Assembly: GCF_000308635.1 (NCBI RefSeq) | Contig: NZ_BAGD01000135.1 | Coordinates: forward strand, 1 to 37,075 | Length of the DNA: 37,075 nucleotides | Direction: 5' to 3' | Source: Nocardia otitidiscaviarum NBRC 14405 | Lineage (GTDB): Bacteria > Actinomycetota > Actinomycetes > Mycobacteriales > Mycobacteriaceae | Shown: positions 32,004 to 37,075 of the stretch, in pieces | Position numbering within the stretch: the first letter of the stretch is position 1 | Layout of the letters: each line of letters opens with the position of its first letter | Translations under genes and position numbers: made by a program | The notes under the pieces: model-generated | Databases searched by the model: none | What the model was told of the DNA's origin: nothing | What the model saw: only the letters and a program-made list of their open reading frames with translations

Positions 32004-32573
32004 GTGGTGACCCCGACGGATGCGGCACATGCGGCAGAACTCGACGATGCCACCCTGGTGAGTCGGGCGCGGGACGGCGATGTTCGTGCATACGAACAGC
32101 TAGTCCTGCGCTATCAGGGGCCGATGTTCCGGTTGGCGGCGAAGATGCTGGCGGACCGGAGCGAGGCCGAGGATGTCGTGCAGGAGGTCTTCCTGACGGC
32201 GTGGCGACGGATCGGTCAGCTACACGACGATGCCGCGTTCGCGGGGTGGCTGTATCGGGCGACCACGAACCGGTGCCTGAATGTGCTGCGGGCCCGCCAG
32301 CCCGCGGCGGATGTGGATCCGGACAGCACTGTCTCGCCGCGTCACGACATCCGACCCGAGCACGCGGTGCAGGTGAACAGCCAATTGGAGGCGCTGACGG
32401 CAGCCCTGCAGCAACTCACCCCGGAGCAGCGGGCGTGCTGGCTGCTGCGGGAGGTGCACGGCCGCTCGTACGAGGAGATCGGCGACATCGTCGGTGCGAA
32501 CGTCACGGCGGTACGCGGGCGCATCGCCCGGGCCCGGGTGCAATTGGCGGAGGTGATGAAGGCATGGCGATGA
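32004..32573 (+). CDS. ECF-type RNA polymerase sigma factor
   Basis: This 189-residue sigma factor has region 2 at about 26-95 (DVRAYEQLVLRYQGPMF, EDVVQEVFLTAWRR) and region 4 at about 128-185 (LTPEQRACWLLREVHGRSYEEIGDIVG, in parts 138-150 and 151-164, with the VRGRIARARVQL recognition helix). GAGGAGG lies just before the GTG; GTG 32007 is an alternative. Its last codons overlap the start of a zinc-finger/Asp23 gene, the usual arrangement of a sigma factor with its anti-sigma factor. It therefore probably drives the Asp23 operon, itself included. Confidence 0.93.
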   Translation: MVTPTDAAHAAELDDATLVSRARDGDVRAYEQLVLRYQGPMFRLAAKMLADRSEAEDVVQEVFLTAWRRIGQLHDDAAFAGWLYRATTNRCLNVLRARQPAADVDPDSTVSPRHDIRPEHAVQVNSQLEALTAALQQLTPEQRACWLLREVHGRSYEEIGDIVGANVTAVRGRIARARVQLAEVMKAWR

Positions 32574-33157
32574 CGGATGTAACCGATACCGACGAGGACT
32601 ATCTGCTGCCCTGTGGGCGCGGTATGGAACAGGTGTGGCGGCGGCTCGACGCCGTGCAGTCGGGCAACGCGGACGCGCACGAGGCGCGCTGCGCGGACTG
32701 CCGGGCGGCGCGGGAGAGTCTGCTGGCGCTGCGCGAGGCCACCCAGGAGCTGATCGACGAACCAGAGCCGACGCCGCCGGACCTGTTCGGCCGCATCATG
32801 TTCGCGGTGCGCGCCGAGGTGCGGCGCGGGCAGACGCTGGAGCTGCCCACCGAACTGCCGGGCACGGTGGAGGTGAGCGAGCAGGCGGTCGCGGTGGTGA
32901 TCCGCTACGCCGCCGACAGCGTTCCGGGGGTGCGGGCGCGCCGCTGCCGGATGCGCAGTGTCGGCACCGGGCCCGACGGCGCGAATATCGTGCGGGTGAC
33001 GCTGTCCATCGCGGTGCGCATGCGCGGCGGCAGCCTGGAGGGCATCGTGCCGCTGGTGCGCCAGCGGGTGGCGGCCGCCGTCTCGGCGCGCGCGGGCCTG
33101 CTGCTCGGCCGCCTGGATGTCACCGTCGACGACGTCTACCAGGACCGAGACCGATGA
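32564..33157 (+). CDS. Anti-sigma-like zinc-finger fused to Asp23 domain
   Basis: This 197-residue protein combines an N-terminal zinc-binding anti-sigma-type motif, His39-x3-Cys43-x2-Cys46 within about residues 15-60, with an Asp23/Gls24-type domain (about 90-195: LPGTVEVSEQAVAVVIRYAADSVPGV in parts 96-108 and 109-121, VTVDDVYQD near the end). It has no membrane helix. It overlaps the sigma gene by 10 nt from ATG 32564 (GGAGGTGA lies upstream), or by 3 nt if ATG 32570 is used. It probably binds the sigma factor and couples its release to the Asp23 envelope-stress complex. Both domain calls rest on motif recognition. Confidence 0.8.
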   Translation: MAMTDVTDTDEDYLLPCGRGMEQVWRRLDAVQSGNADAHEARCADCRAARESLLALREATQELIDEPEPTPPDLFGRIMFAVRAEVRRGQTLELPTELPGTVEVSEQAVAVVIRYAADSVPGVRARRCRMRSVGTGPDGANIVRVTLSIAVRMRGGSLEGIVPLVRQRVAAAVSARAGLLLGRLDVTVDDVYQDRDR

Positions 33158-33525
33158 CGGTGGACGCGGAACTCGTCGTCTCGGACGCGGTGGTGGCCGC
33201 GGTGGCCGCGCGCGCCGCCGCGTCGGTGCCGGGTGTGGCACGGCTCGAGCCCGGCCTGCGCGGTCTGGTGGTGGGCTGGGCGCGCCTGGGCAAGCAGCTC
33301 CTTGTCGGCCAGGAGTCGGCGGCCTCGGAGGGGGTGCGCGTGCAGCGCACGGCCACCGGCGGTCTCGCCGTCCAGGTGGACCTGTCCCTGGGAGCCGAAA
33401 GTCGTGCCGCGACCGTGGGTGCGGCGGTACAGCGGGCGGTGATCGACACCGTCCGGGAGCAGACCGGAGTCACCGTCGACGAGGTGTCGGTGACCATTCT
33501 CGATATCGAGCCGGGGGCGCTGTGA
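33154..33525 (+). CDS. Asp23-like envelope stress protein (short)
   Basis: This 123-residue protein shows an Asp23-like core: VVAAVAARAAASVPGVARLEPG (13-34, in parts), a central RVQRTATGGLAVQVDLSL strand pair and VREQTGVTVDEVSVTILDIE near the end. It is shorter than classical Asp23. It starts with ATG overlapping the previous stop by 4 nt (ATGA) and overlaps the next gene by 4 nt (GTGA), so it is made together with the fusion protein. Confidence 0.78.
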   Translation: MTVDAELVVSDAVVAAVAARAAASVPGVARLEPGLRGLVVGWARLGKQLLVGQESAASEGVRVQRTATGGLAVQVDLSLGAESRAATVGAAVQRAVIDTVREQTGVTVDEVSVTILDIEPGAL

Positions 33526-33839
33526 CCGCTGCGGCGGAATTGCTGGAAGCGATCGTCGAGGCGATCGAGGCGGCGGACGGGTTGCGCCCCGTCGCGCCGT
33601 TCGGTCTCGACGCGGTGACCTGGCTGCCCCGCGGCGGCCGGGCGTATGCGGTCGATCTGACGAAGGAGGTCGTCGAAATCCGGGTGGCGGCAACCGCTTT
33701 GCCGCTACGCCCGCTGGTGGAGCGACTGTCCACCGCGGTGCGGGCGCTGTTGCGGGACACCGCCTGGGCCGAGGCGGCTATCCGCGTGGTGGTCGCCGAA
33801 CTCGACGCCGCGGCCTTTGGCGACGACACAGTTACCTAG
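33522..33839 (+). CDS. Small protein of the Asp23 operon, possibly a degenerate Asp23 domain
   Basis: I do not recognise this 105-residue protein. It is soluble, with an N-terminal Ala/Glu helix, a LPRGGRAYAVDLTKEVVEIRVAATALPL strand region (about 40-67, in parts), and a helical C-terminus ending IRVVVAELDAAAF. Length and strand-helix order recall half an Asp23 fold. The GTG start overlaps the preceding stop by 4 nt, so coupling with the Asp23-like genes is clear. A 96-nt gap follows before the next Asp23 gene. Confidence 0.65.
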   Translation: MTAAAELLEAIVEAIEAADGLRPVAPFGLDAVTWLPRGGRAYAVDLTKEVVEIRVAATALPLRPLVERLSTAVRALLRDTAWAEAAIRVVVAELDAAAFGDDTVT

Positions 33840-33935
33840 ATCACGGACAGCGGGCGTGAGCTTGTCGCACTCCCGGTGTCGAACCAGTACGGACACGTTG
33901 TTCCGCTGCACTACAACCAAATTCAGGAGGAAGAC

Positions 33936-34424
33936 ATGACCGGAACCAGCACCGAGAAGTCGACCGGCAAGACCGCCGCCGACGGCCAGGACACGGCCGT
34001 GCGCAACAAGGTGGCGAATGATGATGCGCTGGTGACCGATCAGGGCACCACCACCATCGGCGACATCGTGGTGCAGAAGATCGCCGGACTCGCCGCCCGC
34101 GAGGTGCGCGGCGTCCACGCCCTCGGCGGCGGTGCGGCCCGCGCGTTCGGCGCGATCCGGGACCGCATTCCGGGCGCGTCGGCCAGTGTGGGCCAGGGTG
34201 TTTCGGTGGAGGTCGGTGAGAAGCAGGCCGCCGTCGATCTGGAGCTGGTGGTCGAATACGGCGTTTCCATCGCGGAGCTGGCGCGTGCGGTGCGCCGCAA
34301 TGTCATCACCGCCATCGAGCAGATGACCGGCCTCGAGGTCGTCGAGGTGAATATCAACGTCAACGACGTCTACATTCCCGGCGACGACGATGACGAGGCA
34401 CCCGCATCCAATCGCGTGCAGTAA
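33936..34424 (+). CDS. Asp23/Gls24-family envelope stress response protein
   Basis: Asp23 proteins are abundant cytoplasmic stress proteins that, in Staphylococcus, are tethered to the membrane by AmaP. This 162-residue protein is the most canonical copy here: DIVVQKIAGLAAREVRGVHALGGG (48-71, in parts), then GVSVEVGEKQAAVDLELVVEYG, and VVEVNINVNDVYIP near the end. A hydrophilic Thr/Lys/Asp-rich N-terminus of about 40 residues and an acidic tail flank the domain. AGGAGG lies 5 nt upstream of the ATG, the strongest ribosome-binding site in the operon, suggesting high expression. Confidence 0.92.
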   Translation: MTGTSTEKSTGKTAADGQDTAVRNKVANDDALVTDQGTTTIGDIVVQKIAGLAAREVRGVHALGGGAARAFGAIRDRIPGASASVGQGVSVEVGEKQAAVDLELVVEYGVSIAELARAVRRNVITAIEQMTGLEVVEVNINVNDVYIPGDDDDEAPASNRVQ

Positions 34425-34454
34425 TCCCATCCGCCCGCAGCTGAGGAGACGCAC

Positions 34455-34643
34455 ATGAACGCCACGACGATCAGTCTCGCCGTCGGTATCGCGCTCGGAT
34501 TCGCCATGGCCTTCGGCGGATTCGGCGCGTTCGCCATCGTGTTGGTGTTCGCCGGGCTGGGCCTGCTGGTCGGCCGCTGGCTCGACGGCGCGATCGATCT
34601 GGCCGGTCTGATCCGCTCGGCACAGGATCGGAGCCGGCGGTGA
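34455..34643 (+). CDS. Small membrane protein of the Asp23 operon (DUF2273-like)
   Basis: This 62-residue protein is essentially two membrane helices joined by Gly/Phe residues (about 7-23 and 26-41), ending in a short charged tail with RWLDGAIDLAGL. Small membrane proteins of this type accompany asp23 and amaP genes (DUF2273) and probably help anchor Asp23. GAGGAGAC precedes the ATG. It overlaps the next start by 4 nt (GTGA). Confidence 0.75.
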   Translation: MNATTISLAVGIALGFAMAFGGFGAFAIVLVFAGLGLLVGRWLDGAIDLAGLIRSAQDRSRR

Positions 34644-34981
34644 CCGCCGCGGTCACGCTCGAACTGCCCGGCACCACCACCGTTTCCGCACGGGCCGTGC
34701 GCCGTCTGGCGGCGCACGCGGCCACCGAGGTGGACGGGGTGGGGTCGCAGGTCGGCGTGGACGCCGATGTCACCTCCGATGCCGCCGCCCTGCGGGTGCG
34801 CCTGCCGGTGCGGTATCCGCTGCCGGTGGGCCGGATCGCCGAGTCCTGCCGCGCGCACTTGATCGCACGGGTCGGTGAACTCGCGGGTCTGACGGTCACC
34901 GGCGTGGATATCGAGATCTCCGCCATGGAGCTGGAACCCGCCGCTCCCGCTGCCGAGTCGGCGCGCCGGAGGGTGCGGTGA
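34640..34981 (+). CDS. Asp23-like protein
   Basis: This 113-residue protein shows VSARAVRRLAAHAATEVDGVGS (15-36, in parts), a central ALRVRLPVRYPLPVGRIAES strand-helix unit and LTVTGVDIEISAMEL near the end, matching an Asp23-type domain. No membrane helix is present. Both ends overlap neighbouring genes by 4 nt (GTGA), so it is made together with the small membrane protein before it and the anchor protein after it. Confidence 0.78.
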   Translation: MTAAVTLELPGTTTVSARAVRRLAAHAATEVDGVGSQVGVDADVTSDAAALRVRLPVRYPLPVGRIAESCRAHLIARVGELAGLTVTGVDIEISAMELEPAAPAAESARRRVR

Positions 34982-35517
34982 TCCGGCGGCCGCGGCGGGT
35001 GGGCACGGCGGTGGTGGTGGCGCTGGCGCTGCTGGCGCTGGCGGTGGCCGTCATCGTGTCGCTCGTCCAGCGGCTCACGGGCAGTAGGGAGTTCGTCTCC
35101 TACGACAGCGTCGCCACCCGACTGCACGACACCGAGTGGGGTGACGTCGTGGTGCTCGCCGCGGGTGCGACGGTCGCGGTGATCGGGTTGCTGCTCATCG
35201 CCTTGGCCGTGATTCCCGGCCGCGCGGTAGTGCTGCCACTGCGCACCGTGGACGGCAGCGATGCCGGAATCGAGCGCCGCAGCCTGCGCACGGCGCTGCA
35301 CCGTTCCGCCGCCGAGGTGCAGGGGATCGAGAAGGCGCGGGTTCGGGTGCGCGGCAAGGGGGTGCGGGTCTCCGCGGCCTCGGATCGCGTGGATATCAGC
35401 GAGTTGCCCGATACCGTGCACGCGGCCCTGGCCGACACGCTCGATCGCATTGCCCCACGGCATCCCACGCGGGTGCGCGCCCGCTTGCGTCCCGCCCGGA
35501 CCGGAGGTTCCCGATGA
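34978..35517 (+). CDS. DUF6286-like membrane protein of the Asp23 operon
   Basis: This 179-residue protein has an Arg-rich start, a membrane helix at about 8-30 (GTAVVVALALLALAVAVIV), a short external loop, a second helix at about 57-80, and a soluble C-terminal domain (about 95-170). That domain carries an Asp23/AmaP-like alternation of strands and helices: LRTALHRSAAEVQGIEKARV, then RVSAASDRVDISELP. It is likely an anchor or partner of the Asp23 proteins. The GTG start overlaps the previous stop by 4 nt, and its own stop overlaps the next ATG by 4 nt. Confidence 0.75.
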   Translation: MIRRPRRVGTAVVVALALLALAVAVIVSLVQRLTGSREFVSYDSVATRLHDTEWGDVVVLAAGATVAVIGLLLIALAVIPGRAVVLPLRTVDGSDAGIERRSLRTALHRSAAEVQGIEKARVRVRGKGVRVSAASDRVDISELPDTVHAALADTLDRIAPRHPTRVRARLRPARTGGSR

Positions 35518-36083
35518 TCACCGTCAACCGCCCGGCTCGCCTCAACCGATCGCTCATCGCCGGAGTCGGCGTGCTGCTACTGGCCGCGGGCGGCTATCTG
35601 ATCGCGGCCCAGCGCGGCTGGGTGGGCTGGGTGGATCGCTCGCAGCCGCTCACCCCCGGCGCCGCCGAACCGCCCACCTGGGTGTTCTACGCGGTCATCG
35701 CGGGTGCGGCGGTGCTGGTGCTGCTGTGTCTGCGCTGGCTGAGCGTGCAGCTGTTCCGCCTGCCACCAGCGGTGACCTGGCAACTGGCGGACGAGAAGTC
35801 GGCGGGGCGGACCACGCTGTCCTCCGCCACGGCGGCCGGTGCGGTGGCGGCCGATATCGAATCCTTCGACACCGTGGCTTCGGCCACGGCGTGGCTGTCC
35901 GGGCCGGGCCGAGCCCCGGAGCTGCACCTGGTGGTCACCGCCACGCCGGAGGCCGACCTCACCGAGTTGCGTCGGCGCATCCTCGGCGAGGCCGTGGCCC
36001 GGCTGCGGGAGGCGCTGGAGGTGGGCGTGATTCCGGTGACCATGGAACTGCGCCTGTCCGACGACGAGGCCCGCGTGCGCTGA
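35514..36083 (+). CDS. AmaP-like alkaline shock membrane anchor protein
   Basis: AmaP tethers Asp23 to the membrane in Staphylococcus. This 189-residue protein has two membrane helices (about 14-31 and 57-77) separated by a short Pro-rich loop, followed by a soluble domain (about 95-185) with ELHLVVTATPEADLTELRRR and VIPVTMELRLSDDEA, typical of actinobacterial AmaP-like proteins. ATG 35514 overlaps the preceding stop. It is the last gene of the operon and is followed by a hairpin. Confidence 0.82.
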   Translation: MITVNRPARLNRSLIAGVGVLLLAAGGYLIAAQRGWVGWVDRSQPLTPGAAEPPTWVFYAVIAGAAVLVLLCLRWLSVQLFRLPPAVTWQLADEKSAGRTTLSSATAAGAVAADIESFDTVASATAWLSGPGRAPELHLVVTATPEADLTELRRRILGEAVARLREALEVGVIPVTMELRLSDDEARVR

Positions 36084-36108
36084 CATCCGACCCCTGCGAC
36101 GGGGTGAT

Positions 36109-36145
36109 GGTGGGCCGCGCAACCGTTTCCGGCGCGCGGCCCACC
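36109..36145. terminator. Bidirectional terminator between the Asp23 operon and rpoB
   Basis: A 12-bp GC-rich stem (36109-36120 with 36134-36145) closes a 13-nt loop in the 64-nt gap between the two convergent genes. The right arm ends two bases before the rpoB stop codon. Confidence 0.7.
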
Positions 36146-36147
36146 GC

Positions 36148-37075
36148 TCAGCCCGGCAGGTCGCTGATCGAGGCCGACTCGTTGCGCGACAGCGTGATGC
36201 CGAGATTGGCCGCGGTGCGGTCGATGTCGTCGTCGTCCTTGGAGTGCATCTCGATCGCGGCGCCATCGGAGGACAGCACCTCCACGTTCAGGCACAGCGA
36301 CTGGAGTTCCTTCAACAACACCTTGAACGATTCCGGCACGCCGGGTTCGGGGACGTTGTCGCCCTTGACGATGGCCTCGTAGACCTTCACGCGGCCGACC
36401 ACGTCGTCGGATTTGATGGTGAGCAGTTCCTGCAGCGTGTAGGCCGCGCCGTAGGCCTGCATGGCCCAACATTCCATTTCACCGAAGCGCTGACCACCGA
36501 ACTGCGCCTTACCACCGAGGGGCTGCTGGGTGATCATCGAGTACGGGCCGGTCGAACGCGCGTGGATCTTGTCGTCGACCAGGTGGTGCAGCTTCAGGAT
36601 GTACATGTAGCCCACGGCCACCGGGTACGGGAACGGCTCACCGGAGCGGCCGTCGAACAGGGTCGCCTTGCCGTCCGGACCGACCACGGCGTCGCCGTCG
36701 CGGTTGGGTCGGGTGGAGGCGAGCAGTCCGGCGAGTTCGTCCTCGCGCACGCCGTCGAAGACCGGTGTGGCGAGTTTGGTGCCCGGGTCCGCCGACAGCA
36801 GTTCCTCGGGCAGGCGGTGCGCCCAGTCGGGCCGGGTGCCGTCGACGGCCTGAATGTTCCAGCCCGCCTTGCCCACCCAGCCGAGATGCGTCTCGAAGAT
36901 CTGACCGATGTTCATACGACGCGGGACACCGTGGGTGTTGAGGATGATGTCCACCGGGGTGCCGTCCGGCAGGAACGGCATATCCTCCACGGGGAGGATC
37001 TTGCCGATCACACCCTTGTTACCGTGACGACCCGCGAGCTTGTCACCGTCCTGGATCTTGCGCTTCTGCGCCACG
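36148..37075 (-). CDS. rpoB: RNA polymerase beta subunit, 3' part (runs off the right edge)
   Basis: The visible 309 codons encode the C-terminal end of the beta subunit: KIQDGDKLAGRHGNKGVIGK, GVPRRMNIGQIFETHLGW, the LFDGRSGEPFPYPV lobe, and the GGKAQFGGQRFGEMECWAM segment near the active-centre clamp contacts. It ends normally at SRNESASISDLPG, so the 3' end is intact. The 5' part and the rifampicin-binding region lie outside the window. The gene normally followed by rpoC is here followed by the convergent Asp23 operon, so it is probably a second rpoB (rpoB2), which in Nocardia farcinica confers rifampicin resistance. The symbol could therefore be rpoB2. Confidence 0.95.
   Translation of the reverse strand, partial: VAQKRKIQDGDKLAGRHGNKGVIGKILPVEDMPFLPDGTPVDIILNTHGVPRRMNIGQIFETHLGWVGKAGWNIQAVDGTRPDWAHRLPEELLSADPGTKLATPVFDGVREDELAGLLASTRPNRDGDAVVGPDGKATLFDGRSGEPFPYPVAVGYMYILKLHHLVDDKIHARSTGPYSMITQQPLGGKAQFGGQRFGEMECWAMQAYGAAYTLQELLTIKSDDVVGRVKVYEAIVKGDNVPEPGVPESFKVLLKELQSLCLNVEVLSSDGAAIEMHSKDDDDIDRTAANLGITLSRNESASISDLPG

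Overview
The window looks like chromosome of a high-GC actinobacterium of the order Mycobacteriales (Corynebacteriales), most likely Nocardia or a close relative. Codons end mostly in G or C, GTG starts are frequent, and the order ponA1-like PBP / GT87-like membrane protein / rpsF / ssb / rpsR / rplI / intein-containing dnaB follows the Mycobacterium tuberculosis Rv0050-Rv0058 block. A stand-alone rpoB 3' end at the right edge, without rpoC behind it, also fits Nocardia, where a second rpoB (rpoB2) is known. The genus is inferred; no rRNA is present.

Layout. (1) 1-4094: a bifunctional penicillin-binding protein and a polytopic GT87-like protein. (2) 4192-20455: about 16 kb of stress and metabolic genes set into the otherwise conserved block. 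It holds a two-domain TerD protein with a Pro/Gly/Tyr-rich linker, three AIM24-family genes, an unrecognised gene, dhaK-dhaL, a PEP mutase/isocitrate lyase-family gene, a translationally coupled minus-strand operon (coiled-coil protein, HpcH/CitE-like lyase, a 948-residue fusion of PRTase, TRSP, PRTase and PELOTA modules, and a HAD phosphatase), then terD, a DUF475/TerC membrane protein and a TerA-like gene. This matches the Ter stress system and its predicted nucleoside-like-metabolite module. (3) 20481-21875: a second GT87-like paralogue. (4) 22062-27070: rpsF-ssb-rpsR-rplI, a long intergenic region with DnaA-box-like 9-mers, and dnaB carrying a 425-residue intein with both endonuclease aspartates. 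(5) 27320-28762: a visibly lower-GC two-gene unit (HAD phosphatase plus three-helix membrane protein), probably acquired. (6) 29010-31840: small accessory genes, including a secreted micro-protein, an alpha/beta hydrolase pseudogene with two in-frame stops, a divergent RidA/HxlR pair, a DUF1330 gene and a CsbD gene. (7) 32004-36083: an ECF sigma factor coupled to a zinc-finger/Asp23 fusion, followed by Asp23-like and AmaP-like membrane-anchor genes. (8) 36148 to the edge: the 3' part of an rpoB gene on the minus strand.

How the parts may work together. The Ter region pairs calcium-binding TerD-type proteins and a TerC-type membrane protein with AIM24 proteins and a metabolite-producing operon; the shared Pro/Gly/Tyr-rich tails suggest that one TerD protein and one AIM24 protein could assemble together. 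The Asp23 operon looks like an envelope-stress module whose sigma factor is probably held by the zinc-finger/Asp23 protein. The low-GC pair at 27320-28762 is the least explained unit and the best candidate for an undescribed system. No tRNA, rRNA, CRISPR array or insertion sequence was seen.
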